Below, one piece after another: positions 21,204 through 32,072 of a stretch of 64,000 nt of DNA (position 1 is the stretch's first letter; every line of letters starts with the position of its first letter). The stretch lies in assembly GCA_903813345.2 (NCBI GenBank), contig CAIIXF020000008.1, forward strand, positions 4,723,341-4,787,340. Reading direction: 5' to 3'. The stretch comes from Owenia fusiformis (Eukaryota; Annelida; Polychaeta; Sabellida; Oweniidae). The notes under the pieces were generated by a model. It was not told the DNA's origin, searched no databases, and saw only the letters and a program-made list of their open reading frames with translations. The position numbers were made by a program, and so were the translations under genes.

Positions 21204-22931
21204 TATCTGGGCTTTCAATAGCAGGGGGCGAGAGTCCAAAATCGCCGTTTGTTTTCTATAATTCGCCGGTTGTCAGAAGCCAAATATTGTCTTAAAGGCA
21301 GAATCTGATCTATAGGGGGTGACAAAATTACAAACAACATGTATAATTGACCTACCAAACTATTCCTTACAATGTCAAATACAATATCTCCCAAAAGATT
21401 CACAATATGTTATAAATTGGTGAAGTTATTAATGATTCAAAGTGCAAAAATGAGGGGAAAATGTTCAAATTCTCCCAAATAATAAGAATGGTAACCATTC
21501 TTATAGAAAAATAATACATTTTTGTAAAAATCTTTAGTTTTCCTGGAATAAAGTATGCACTTTTGTGATTTTTAGAAAATAGGCATGACAAGGAATGACA
21601 TGACCCAAAAATATTCTAAAATTGAAACAATTTTGTAAAGCCAGCTCGCTATATCTGATTCTCACTTTAAGTTTTAGGGGGAGATTAAAAAGTCACATCA
21701 TTTCATCAGTACTTATTGTATACACACAGGTTGCATTCTATACGTCACACAGGTTGCATTCTATATTGAGTGTTCAACCCGGGAAGTGCATTTGAATTTG
21801 TAAAATGAAACATGTGGAAGAGTAAATCATAATTTATTTTATAAGAATATATAAAGTAAAAATGGCATTCTATGAGTTGCCCTAGTCATTCTACAGTTCA
21901 AGATGTTATTTTGTGTAGCCCGTGTCTTGTGGTCAATTAAATTGACAATATCACACATGGAAATGACTTTGGAAAACCTGCAATATGTAAAATCTTTTAA
22001 ATCACCTCTCAAATAGGATTCAATGTTCAAAACTTTGAATGACTGTACAATACTCTTGTGTATGAGATACGTTGTCTGAAATATATTCACAGGTGAAGTG
22101 TTCATCCTTGCACTTTTGTGACATGACGTAGTATATTTTGCCTTTAATCTTACAAGAACAATAATAACCATGGATTACATCAAACCCATCTGATCAGTGA
22201 TCCCATGTTATAGCAATAGCATAATGCACATCAGAATGTGAATTTAATTTGACATTCCCTGCCCATTTATCCACTTTCGGTGCGCCGACGCTCTAATAAC
22301 ACTGGTGATCCACTCAATTACGCTGGTTACCGAAACGGTTTGTTTTGGTAACAAAATGTCGAAACATCGAAGGTACAATTTTTCTTTTTTCCTTATTTCA
22401 CACGTTGTAGGCAGAATTCCCACGACATTTTTAACACAAACATGTATCAGTATCATATGTTTAAGAAAATATACATATTTTTGACTAAATAGTTCGGAAG
22501 ACAACAGAATCGTCTATTTAATTCCTCACTTAAGTTACATAAATGGTTTTTCGAAAAACAGTTAAGATCTGCACTTTTAACCCAAACCGTTAAAGTGAGG
22601 AATTAAATCGACGATTCTGTCGTCTTCTGACATTTTTTTTCGCAAACATGTACATTTTCTAAAACATATGATGCTGATACTAGTTTTTGAGAAAAAATGG
22701 CGTTGGGATTCTGCCTACAACGCGTGAAATAAGGAAAAAAGAAAAATCGCACCTTTGACGTTCCGACATTTTGTTACGCCAAAACGAACCGTTTCGGTAA
22801 CGAGTGTAATCGAGCGGATCACCAGTGTATAACAAGAATTTGCATTTCCGGGAGTGTAAAATTGGTTATTTTGAATGCCGCCTCTTGTATTTCTCGTCTG
22901 CCTCTTGTAAAAAAAGTTACTGAAACCACTG
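21204..22931. mobile_element. Unclassified 1,728-bp insertion in the 3' LTR
   Basis: The 5' LTR runs uninterrupted through the position where this copy breaks. The break is flanked by TATAC at 21199-21203 and 22932-22936, a 5-bp target duplication. The ends have at best a weak inverted match (TGGGCTTTCAATA against TGGTTTCAGTAA). The right third is a large imperfect palindrome (22295-22832). A minus-strand frame at 21839-22171 is not recognisable as a transposase. Confidence 0.8.
22295..22832. repeat. Large imperfect inverted repeat, ~250-bp arms
   Basis: ACTGGTGATCCACTCAATTA at 22301 pairs with its complement ending at 22826, and AATTCCTCACTTAA near 22520 pairs with TTAAAGTGAGGAATT. The centre is near 22563. 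The arms have diverged, so it is an old foldback. Confidence 0.8.
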
Positions 22932-22949
22932 TATACAGTACACTAATGT

Positions 22950-23195
22950 TCTCTGGGTCTGCTGGAATAGCAGGTCTGCCTAGTATCAGCAGGTTATAAT
23001 AGTATGTATTCTAATGTTCACTGTGGCAAGTTCACTATTTCTGCCTTATGAGCAGTCATATGACAATGTAAATACTTGAGTACTGGGTCTGCTTTGATAG
23101 CAGGTCTGCCTAGTATCAGCAGGTTATATGATAATATAAAAACACTAATGTTTACTGGGTCTGCTGGAATAGCAGGTCTGCCTGTCAGCAGGTAA
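22950..23195. repeat. Triple GGTCTGCTGGAATAGCAGG motif in the LTR
   Basis: Three spaced copies of a ~45-bp motif (GGGTCTGCTGGAATAGCAGG ... CAGCAGGTTAT) lie here, and the same three occur in the other LTR at about 32678-32925. Each contains the small stem CTGCT/AGCAG. They may be enhancer-type or RNA-structure repeats of the LTR. Confidence 0.75.
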
Positions 23196-24270
23196 TGTTA
23201 CAAATAAATATAAATAAAACAATGTCAACTAGATCTAATAATTAGGCTATATCACTATATCCTCAAATATCACTAAGATCAAAGCATGATTCTGAGAATG
23301 CCAATATTGATGTAATCAGATGTGTTGGTGCTTCGGTGCAATACTCAAATACTCAAATAGTGTCTCTGTGTAGCGCAAAATATATCTCAATTGCACTGAA
23401 GGCTAGATTCAATAAGAACTACTACAGGTCAACTGAGTGCAAAGTTCAATCAACTCAACCACGTGAATTCGAAATATTCGTCAATGTCACTTGAGAACGG
23501 TTCCATTTATAAATCATATGTATTAGAACGTGATTTCACTTCAGAAATTTGGTAGAAGTGAACAATCAAACTGGATTCCTTCAAAATGTTCTCAGTAAAA
23601 ATGTGCGAAACCAAAATCAACAACCACAAATCGAGCTCTAAGTTCAACTGCAGATATCTCCTTACTCAATAACGCAAGGAGCGAGATCTTGCCCTGTGTT
23701 GGTGCCTGGGGTTGTGCGTCATACGTGTATCAGTAGATCCCTACGAAATTGAGTCGATTATCACTAATTCGGTTGAAATTGTCGCAGAGAAATTCTGTCG
23801 GCTCGATGGAAACGACGTCAGGAAAGTGTGGTCAAGTTCGGTCTGATTGGTCAGTATTAGTCACGTGACGTCTGAAAAAGTTGGGTCAAGTCAGGTCACC
23901 AACTTTGACCGCTAAAATACATAAAAACCAAACACGATCCGGCAAAAATGAGCATGGCATGATAAATAAGAAGACTACAGGAAAATATACCACTAAATTT
24001 AAAAAGCCAACGTTGCTGAGAAAGTACTTAAATTTGATGTAATTGCGGACTGTTTACAATTTGACCGGAAGTGAGGTTTTGACCCCTGACCCAAATCAAA
24101 ACAATAACAATAACACAAAAATGTAAACAATAAAAATAGAACATGGAATATGAATAAAATACGCTGTGACACTTGCTAAAAACAGTAGAGAGGGTAAGTA
24201 TTACACTTGTGTGACCGTCTGAACTGGAGTAAATGGGGACTGACTAATGAAAAATGGACGGTCATCACAC

Positions 24271-24284
24271 TACCCCCCCCTTTT
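24271..24284 (-). other. Polypurine tract of the Gypsy element
   Basis: On the minus strand AAAAGGGGGGGGTA sits directly before the 3' LTR start TGTGATGACC. This is the expected plus-strand primer for reverse transcription. Confidence 0.85.
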
Positions 24285-24347
24285 GAAAAAGATGTCCTTC
24301 CACGGACATACACCGAAACACCAACACACCATAATACGTAGTTTAAG

Positions 24348-25490
24348 TTAAACTAGAGTTACTGTAACTAATGATTTACAGTACGGACAGTTTATCTGTC
24401 CGGAATGATTGTTGTTTTCATTATTGTTTGAAACGTCTGCGATCACAATCCTCGCTACAATAGTGCGAGTTCCAGTAGACAAGTCCAGGGCTTCAGTAGG
24501 TAAAACTGGCAGCACAATGGGATGGGTTGGAATAGGAACGGGAGGTCTGCGGGACCTCGGCAGCACTGCTACCTTGTTCAAGGTATCCTCTACGGCTGGT
24601 GCGTCCTGTTGCACTGGATCTTTATCTGACCTCTTTGACACTGAGGCTGCGGGTTTTGGTACCGCTAGTTCTTTTTGCACAGGCTCCTTGGTAATAGGCG
24701 CAGAAACTTCCACTTTTTTATTGGCCAATGTCGAAAGTCCATCCTTCATTGGTGGATTATTCAAGGCAGTCACTTTCTTTACCAACTTTGATTGAGATTT
24801 TGATTTTATCACTCTGGCTTTCTTTACAGCATGTTCAACAGTTACTTTGGAGCTTTTGGGCTTTAACTTCATGCCAGAAGGAAGCCTGGTTTTGTATGAG
24901 AAAGGCTTTGAAGTAGATTTTGCTGCAGGTTTTGAAGAAGCCATGGTTATATCATTACTAATATGTCCCTTATTGAGTTGAGCAATTCTTTCGCTTACTT
25001 CGGCCGCATAGGCTTGAGTTGGCATGGCATCTTTTGGCGTTGGCCTAGGTGGCGATTTAGCAACTGTTGACGACAACTTGCTCCAATCAACAGGGTCATG
25101 AACATATGTTGTCTCATCGTACAAGACAGTTTCTGTATCTGACTGTTCACAATCTAGTAGATTTCTGGGTGGTTTTTCAGGAACTGTCCAAGACTTTGAC
25201 AGATCCACTTTAGGAGAGAACATAACATCATTTTGCTTGGATTGTGTTTTTGACTGATAATATTTGTCCCTTGCCTGATGATTGAGTCTATGGCGAATCA
25301 TGGATTCAGAGTCCTTTTTAAGCATTTTAATGGCGCAACCATTTATTCCACAGGTGAGATATTGATGGCATTCCATAATGTGTCGTTGCAATTGATAACC
25401 TTTTTGGAAACGTGCGATACAAGGACGTCCGCCTTTGTTTCTCTTCTCGCACTGGAATGGCCACCTTCCCTGAAACAAAAGAATGCTCAC
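24348..25490 (-). CDS. Gypsy ORF3: C2H2 zinc-finger protein, ~373-380 aa, likely from a spliced mRNA
   Basis: This long frame lies between pol and the 3' LTR, the position of env in retroviruses and errantiviruses. It does not look like an envelope: there is no signal peptide and no transmembrane segment. Counting from the first frame codon (GTG at 25490), it has two C2H2-like fingers, C14-x9-C24-x12-H37-x4-H42 and C47-x4-C52-x14-H67-x3-H71. A long K/S/P/T-rich, basic, probably disordered middle follows, and the C-terminus has CPYC. There is no ATG at the start. The frame opens over a strong 3' splice site (TTCTTTTGTTTCAG at about 25470-25483), so the protein is probably joined to an upstream leader by splicing. 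It is intact over 1.1 kb, while gag, protease and integrase carry frameshifts. The function is unknown, and nucleic-acid binding is inferred. Confidence 0.75.
   Translation of the reverse strand: MSILLFQGRWPFQCEKRNKGGRPCIARFQKGYQLQRHIMECHQYLTCGINGCAIKMLKKDSESMIRHRLNHQARDKYYQSKTQSKQNDVMFSPKVDLSKSWTVPEKPPRNLLDCEQSDTETVLYDETTYVHDPVDWSKLSSTVAKSPPRPTPKDAMPTQAYAAEVSERIAQLNKGHISNDITMASSKPAAKSTSKPFSYKTRLPSGMKLKPKSSKVTVEHAVKKARVIKSKSQSKLVKKVTALNNPPMKDGLSTLANKKVEVSAPITKEPVQKELAVPKPAASVSKRSDKDPVQQDAPAVEDTLNKVAVLPRSRRPPVPIPTHPIVLPVLPTEALDLSTGTRTIVARIVIADVSNNNENNNHSGQINCPYCKSLVTVTLV
25470..25490 (-). promoter_or_regulatory. Splice acceptor at the start of ORF3
   Basis: On the minus strand CATTCTTTTGTTTCAG|GGAAGG combines a pyrimidine tract with CAG, directly after the pol stop. 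It would produce a subgenomic mRNA for ORF3. The donor was not identified. Confidence 0.65.
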
Positions 25491-26090
25491 TTAGTCCACA
25501 TAATCATCTAAATATTTTGGTCGTTGTCGTTGTCTTCTCCTCGAACGATTGTCAGTGGGTCCTGAAATGGAAATAGGGCTTTTAGTAGAATTTTCAGGCT
25601 CCAGTGGTTCGTCTTCACCTACAACAGCAGCCTCTTCAGCCGTGGGCTGAAGATTCGCTGAATCGCCATCTATGTCGCCCCACTCAGGTTTAAGTCCTTT
25701 AAATGTTTTGAGTCTGTTTTCGTTGACAACTTTTAGAGTGTCTTTGACCAAAATTTGAAATGTGGTATCAGAGAGTTTTGCAACAACCTGGTAAGGTCCT
25801 TGCCATGGATTCAAAAATTTCGGACTCAGGCCAGTTTTCGTGACTGGTACATGTAGCCAGACTGCATCGTTTACACTAATGTTTTGAGCACTTGATTTGA
25901 GATCATAATATTTTTTCTGAGTTTCAGATTGTATGTGAATGTTACCCCTTGCTATTTCATGTGTACTGGAAAGTGTTTCTTGTAGCTTTTGAACATAATC
26001 GGTGACATATGTGGGTTCAGAGCCATGAAAGTGTTCTGGTGGTGGCCCCAAGACAAGCTCAGATGCTAGTCGTGGTTGCCGCCCAAACAT
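25491..26090 (-). pseudogene. Gypsy integrase C-terminal part (frame-shifted from pol)
   Basis: About 199 codons continue the integrase after a frameshift. They include the segment MFGRQPRL that normally follows the catalytic core and the GPY/F-type motif (GPYQVVAKL..TTFQI) typical of Ty3/Gypsy integrases. A proline- and acid-rich tail ends at the stop next to ORF3. The break with the main pol frame coincides with the 13-bp triplication at 26133-26171. Its initial Met is internal, not a real start. Confidence 0.85.
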
Positions 26091-29000
26091 TAGTAAAGCT
26101 GGGGAGTAACCAGTGGTTTCGTGCCTGGCGCTGCGATAGGCAGCCGCGATAGGCAGCCGCGATAGGCAGTTGCTATGTATGGGAGGTGGTCATCCCAATC
26201 ACGGTGGTGAGGGGCAACAACCTTCGCCAACATGGCCTCAATGGTTCTATTAGAACGCTCTACCATCCCATCTGACTGGGGATGGTAGGCTGTTGTTCTG
26301 GTCTTAACTGTGCCCAAAAGGGAGCAAAGTTCTTGGAATACTCGACCCTCAAATTGCCGACCTTGGTCTGAGTGACAAATTAAAGGAGCACCGTACCGGC
26401 AAATAAACTCGGTCATGAAAGCATTAGCAACTGTTGATGCCTCCTGATTAATCATAGCAACAATTTCCAAGAATTTGGAAAAGTAGTCTTCAATGACTAG
26501 GACATACTTGATTCCGGACAGTGATTCAGGCAAAGGGCCAAGAATGTCAAGAGCAACCCTTTCCAAGGGAGCCCCAACATTATAAGTTTTCATTGGAGCC
26601 TTAGCCTTCCTAGCGGGTGGTTTACGCCTTTGACAGATGATGCACTCAGCCACCCAACGAGCGATATCAGCTTTGAACCCAAGCCAATAGTAGCTCTGGC
26701 GGACACGGTGGATAGTTTTTGAAACACCTAAGTGACCAGCGTCACGGGAGTCATGCATACCAGCAAGGACATCATGCTGTAGAGATTTTGGCACAACCAC
26801 CTGCCAAGTGGTAACGGACCCATCAAGCCATTTTCGCTGCAACATCCCCTGATGAATTCGCAGTCGGTCCCATTGAGACCAAAGACGTTTCAATTCAGGA
26901 GACGATGAAGCAAGATTGCCCCAAGGGGGTCGGTGACCACTGTTTAACCATTTGAACAAGGGAGCAAGCAATGGATCTTCATCCACTGCAGTTGGGTACT
27001 CTTCCATAGAAACACCATTCAACCAGTTGCACCCAGTAAGGGGTTCTGGTTCAGGTGTTGAAGCGCTGTCACTAGGAGTGCAAGAGGCAACATGGATTGA
27101 CAACTTTGGTACCATGTTAAGCACTAGACGTACACTAGGGACAGCTTCAGAAGGAAGTGTTTCCTGATTATCGACTACACTATCAGCTTTAGGTGAAGCT
27201 GGTTGAGGCAATTTCGACGGTGACACTCTCCCCATCTCCTCTTGTCGATTGCAGTGCTTGCAATCAACGCAAGGTCTCCGGGAGAGAGCATCAGCATTGC
27301 CATGTTGTCGTCCAGGGCGGTATTCTATGGTGAAATTGTACGTCCCCAATACCTGAAGCCATCGAGCCAGTTGGCCTTCTGGCTCCTTAAATCTCATCAA
27401 CCACGCCAGTGCACCATGATCGGTGCGAATCTTGAAGGCACTACCATAAAGGAAGTGGTGATAGTGTTTTACTGACTTGACAATTGCCAGTAGCTCTTTA
27501 CGAGTGACACAGTATTGTCTTTCGGCATGGTTGAGAGAGGAGGAATAGAAATCAACGGGTCGTTCTTCACCATCATGATATTGAGAGAGCACACCACCAA
27601 GCCCACAGAAAGATGCATCACAGTCTAGCACAAAAGGCAAAGACATGTCAGGAAAGGCAATCTCTGTATGGCGAAAATGCTCCTTCAAGTCAGTGAATGA
27701 GGCCTCACATTCATCAGTCCATAAGAACTTTAAATTCTTCTCAGAGAGTCGAGTTAACGGTCGGTAATAGGACCCCAAACCCACAAAAGCTTGCACATCA
27801 CGAAGCTTCTTTGAAGTGGGCCAATTGAGGATGAGCTCAATTTTTGCAGGATCAGGAGCAATGCCCTGGCTGGAGACAGTGTGTCCCAAAAAGGCAACTT
27901 CAGATTTGAACAAGTTACACTTCTTAGGTGACAATTTCAATCCAGCTGTTCTCAGACGGTCAAACACCTCAGACAGCCGCTGGAGATGTTCATCAATAGT
28001 GCTACTAAAGACAATGATATCGTCCAAGTACACCAAACAAGACTCATATCGAAGTCCCGCAAGGACACACTCCATTAGTCTCTCAAAAGTGGCGGGCGCA
28101 TTACAGAGGCCGAAAGGCATAACTGTAAATTCGAATAGCCCTCGATGAGTGGTAAAAGCAGTTTTAACGGCATCTTCCTGGTCCATAAGGACCTGCCAAT
28201 AGCCGCTGGCCAAATCAAGAGTACTAAAGAGTTTGGAGCCAGATAGAGAATCCAGTGTGTCATCAATGCGAGGTAGAGGATAGGCATCTTTAAACGTGAC
28301 TTCGTTTAAGCGCCTATAGTCAACGCAGAAACGCTGAGAGCCATCCTTCTTGGGCACAAGAACAATGGGTGATGCCCATGGACTTTTAGATGGTTTAACT
28401 ATTCCCAGATCCAGCATATCTTGAATAGCCTTTTCTCCCTCAGCTTTCTTAGCTGGGGGTTTGCGCCTTGGAGCTTGTTTGACAGGTTGTGATGTGCCAG
28501 TGTTTATTTTGTGTGTAATTACGTCTGTGCGACCCAAATCAAGTTTGTTTTTAGCAAAAAGGTCTTTATTAGACATGATAAATTGTTTGACCTTTTTTGA
28601 TTCATGTAAGTTCAATGATTCAGTACTTCTCTGACACAGATCTTTGAGATGATCTGGAATTGGTTCATTTGTTTCAAAAGATATATCATTAGACCCGGCT
28701 GACTGATCCATCTCAAAAATTTTATGATGTTCCGGTGAATGATCCAAAGGGAACGATGGTGATGGATCAGGCACCTCATCATCTTCCAGAAGCCTACCGT
28801 GAGCGATCAGGGTGTTTTTGTGTAAAATGACTGAACCAGACGTTAAGTTGGAAACAAGGACAGGAATGGTACCACAAGTGGGATTCACAAGTGTACGTGC
28901 AACTAAAACATCCTGTTCCATTATTTTAGGGTTCATTTCTATTAGCATGGTATTACGGTCCACACCACCCATCAATTCACCTTTAACTACCATTTCTGAG

Positions 29001-29263
29001 TATGGAGGAAGAGTGACAGTTTCCATACTAGAGACATTGTACACAATTGGTAAGTGGCTTTCCAAAGTGCAGGGAAATTGACGGTGGTGCATATGCAAGG
29101 TGCCATTGCAAACATCCAACACAGCAGCATTAGTAACCATAAAGTCATAGCCCAACACCAAGTCAACACTTAGTTCAGCAATAAGCATAACAGAGTGGTC
29201 ATGCTTCCGAGGTGTTGCATGCCACGACCATCTGCAACGGTTACGCTGGGTCCCGTTTTCCAT
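26090..29263 (-). pseudogene. Gypsy pol: reverse transcriptase, RNase H, integrase core
   Basis: A 1057-codon frame starts inside the protease region. Reverse transcriptase lies at about 280-465, with YPLPRIDD, GYWQV and the catalytic YLDD near 412. RNase H lies at about 540-665 (DCDASFCGLGG, TRKELLAIV, TDHGALAWL). The integrase has an H2C2 zinc motif (H..H..CIICQ) at about 840-885 and a DDE core with D near 903, D in SDQG near 964 and E in MVERSNR near 1000. These enzymes copy and insert the element. The frame is broken upstream by a shift in the protease (about 29205-29220) and downstream by the 13-bp repeat expansion in the integrase. This copy cannot make a full polyprotein unless recoding occurs. 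Confidence 0.93.
26133..26171. repeat. 13-bp triplication inside integrase
   Basis: GCGATAGGCAGCC is repeated at 133-145, 146-158 and, with changes at its end, 159-171 (plus 26000). The net gain is not a multiple of 3, so it shifts the integrase frame. Confidence 0.9.
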
Positions 29264-29433
29264 TGTAACTTCTCGACGGCTGAAAGAAACCCCTCAAGTT
29301 TCTTTACCACTCCTGGGCTCACCATTGAGATGGTGGCACCAGTATCAATAAGGCAATAAACAATGATTCCCCCCATATTGATAGGTAAATATAGTGCATT
29401 ATGTATGTTTGTGGGTGGTGTATAAGACCCCAC
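29170..29433 (-). pseudogene. Gypsy aspartic protease (frame-shifted)
   Basis: This frame contains the catalytic DTGA with flanking hydrophobic residues (VYCLIDTGATISMVSP), the hallmark of a retroviral-type aspartic protease. It overlaps the pol frame, which carries the C-terminal part of the same domain (LVLGYDF). A small indel near 29205-29220 therefore splits the protease between two frames. The normal role is processing of Gag-Pol. Confidence 0.85.
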
Positions 29434-29474
29434 TACAGGGACAGCGTCATCCGGGCCTTTAGATGACGCTTCCT

Positions 29475-30723
29475 CTAGTTTTTTGATTTTTGTGCCTCTT
29501 TAGATTTGTTTTCCCGTTGCTTTTCATCATACATACGTTTACGACACTCAGCCTTTCGATGCCCACGCTTTTCACAGTACCAACAATCGCCATCGAACCG
29601 CCTCCGAGGCATATCTTTAAGCTCTGTGATAAGAACTTTGAGTTCTTTTGTCAAACACTCACTTTCAGTTGTGTCAGACTCACCAACAGAGAGACCTACC
29701 GAAGTCGCAGTAGTGGCAGTCTCTACTGATGGAGCTAACACAGATATGCCACGAAGGGAAGGTTGAGAAACACAGTTGGAATGGAAAGTGTCATATTTGA
29801 GAGCAACCTGCAACGCTTCATTCAACGTAGCCGGCTCAGTTTGTTTGACAGCCCATTTAAATTGTACATCATTCAGGGCCTTCCTGAATGCATCAATGGC
29901 CATCACCTCTCTCACATCAGTTCTCGCATCCGGATAAGCTCGTTTGACCAGTCTCCGCACATCATGGGCCAATTCGGTGACAGTCTCCTTGGGCTGTCGG
30001 AGTCGATCCCTCAATTTATCGCGATAATTGCCGGCCTGATGAGGGGGATCAAAACGCATGTTGAGCGCATCAATGATGCGGTCATAATCATTGCGTTCCC
30101 AGGGATCGAGATCTGTCAAGGTAGACAGAGCATCTTTGCGCAACAGAAATCTGGCCAAGGAGATGTGCCGTCAAATGGAGACAACTTAGGAGTCTGAACA
30201 TAAGCAGATAAAGGCATTGCAGGCCGTGCTGTTGATTGAGCATTGTTCAGATCAGAGAACTGAGCAGGTAGCGCTGGTGGATGGCTGGCTGTGGGAGCAC
30301 TTTGTATGTTAGATTGACGAGCTGGTATGGAATTAGCGTGTGAGTAAGATGTTTTCAGGACCAGGGTCACAATCAAATGCTTCCTCAGCATCAGTGAAAC
30401 CCAAATGCTTTTTAACATCACCAAAGCGCTGAGCGGGTTTTGGTTTTGCACCGCCTGCAAAATCCAGTGTTCCCCCGGGGGTTTTGCCAGCAGCTTTGAG
30501 AGGGCTTTCTGTTTTAGGTGATCTGTTATCAACAGACACAGTTTGACCACCTGTTGTCAGAGTATTAACTCCGCTATCGCCAACATCAGGGACAGCGGAT
30601 TTAGGCACATCCATGGATACCGCCCCATCGGTGTACCAAACTACGGTCTCATCTCGGCGAGGAGACGGAGACCGGACACTTTCCTGATCGCTCCCATCGC
30701 TATCAGATTCTCGTTGCTGATTG
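29475..30723 (-). pseudogene. Gypsy gag (several breaks)
   Basis: Three frames together form gag. The N-terminal acidic/serine-rich part runs to about 30333. A Pro/Ala-rich middle leads to the capsid start motif SPFDGTSPW (about 30158-30370). The capsid C-half and nucleocapsid follow at 30158-29475, with a CCHC knuckle CWYCEKRGHRKAEC. At least two frameshifts separate them, and part of the capsid seems deleted after the SPFDG motif. Gag packages the element RNA. The first five or so codons lie beyond the foldback, at 31560-31573. Confidence 0.85.
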
Positions 30724-31559
30724 CACCCTATGCAGACAGAGCCTGTGGGAAATATTGGGTGCGGCGCAAATGAGCGGAGGGTGCGGAGCTAACGGTCATT
30801 TTTGAATTTAAAATTGGGGTATTTCTGAAACTAAGCCGTTTTGGGACTTCAAATATACCAAGATATGTGTATTTGACACCAAATATCAATAAAATTGTGA
30901 AAATAGTAGTGCAATTCATTTTATAGCGACGCAGTATGCCTTAAACATTTCCCAGACCTATATATTTTGAGACCATCCTTTTAATACTGCGTCCCCAGCA
31001 TTCATAAAAAATGGTGTTCAAGATACACTACCCATGCAAATTATTTTTGCATCTTGGAAGCCAGGCAGTATCTGTGTGATTTTATAAAAATTCGGAAATA
31101 TTCTTCAGATATGAGCCCCTCTAAATATTGGGTGCGGAGCTACGTTTATGGAGCTGCTCCGCACCCAATATTTAGAGGGGCTCATCTCTGAAGAACATTT
31201 CCGAATTTTTTTAAAACATAGATACTGCCTGGCTTCCAAGATGCAAAAATAATTTGTATAGATAGTGTACCTTGAACACCATTTTTTATGAATGCTGGGG
31301 ACTCAGTATTAAAAGGATAATTTCAAAATATATAGGTCTGTGAAAGGTTTAAGGCACACTGCGTCGCTATAGAATGAATTGCGAGCAATTGTATTGATAT
31401 TTGGTGTCAAATACACATATCTTGGTATATTTGAAGTCCCAAAACGGCTTAGTTCCAGAAATATCCCAAATTTAAATTCAAAAATGACCGTTAGCTCCGC
31501 ACCCTCCGCTCATTTGCTCCCCACCCAATATTTCCCACAGGCTCTGTCTGCATAGGGTG
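30724..31559. mobile_element. Foldback element, 836 bp, in the gag start
   Basis: It is two ~400-bp arms in inverted orientation around a short centre near 31140. The ends are CACCCTATGCAGACAG and CTGTCTGCATAGGGTG. TGATTG flanks it at 30718-30723 and 31560-31565. When one TGATTG is removed, the gag frame runs through the junction. It carries no ORF of its own. Confidence 0.9.
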
Positions 31560-31573
31560 TGATTGGTAGCCAT
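31560..31573 (-). pseudogene. Gag start codon region, separated by the foldback
   Basis: On the minus strand ATG at 31573-31571 opens a frame that would join the gag frame at 30723 but for the foldback. It is the likely original gag start and is followed upstream by an untranslated leader to the 5' LTR. Confidence 0.7.
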
Positions 31574-32049
31574 GACTTTATTTTTGACTTGATTGTTCCT
31601 CTGATACAAGTATTTGAATAGTGTTTTGCTTTATTTATATGTTACAGTGGGTATAATGTTTCTCAGTTTACGTGCAGAGTATAACTGTAACTTGTATTAG
31701 ATCGTCTTTACATGTATTCAAAAAGTGTAGTTATGCACATGGGCAATCGTGTTCTTGACCTTGGAAGTCAACATCAGTGAAACATTTGTGACAACAATAT
31801 GGGTCTACTTTCCAAGCGTCAATACAAAATGTACAAGCACACACTTCTTGATCAGGATAATAATCGACTTTGGTTATGATCAAAAAATTCACGCAAGATT
31901 AGCATACGTAATGTCCACATGGTAAGCGTATGAGCCAAGTGTCTGTTTGCAAGCAGCAAAAACATAAATTCAGTAGTTGACCCGTCATATTGAGTAGCAT
32001 AAAATATCCTGCGTGGGTTGAGTTTTGTGTACAAAAATATTTTATGAAA

Positions 32050-32068
32050 ATTCCACTACCTGATACCA
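32050..32068 (-). other. Putative primer binding site
   Basis: On the minus strand TGGTATCAGGTAGTGGAAT lies 4 nt after the 5' LTR end. TGG at this place is the normal complement of a tRNA CCA end. The sequence resembles sites for leucine tRNA, but the match is imperfect. Confidence 0.5.
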
Positions 32069-32072
32069 AAAA

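Larger units (their letters stand above)
20617..24269 (-). repeat. 3' LTR of the Gypsy element (with 1.73-kb insertion)
   Basis: On the plus strand it starts TGTAATGGCCCTGTG and ends GGTCATCACA. Without the insertion at 21204-22931 and one copy of its 5-bp duplication it is about 1,920 bp, matching the other LTR. Confidence 0.92.

Noticed and set aside
24409-24795. 128-codon plus frame opposite ORF3
   Set aside because: It is the antisense shadow of ORF3. The minus frame is longer and has zinc-finger spacing.
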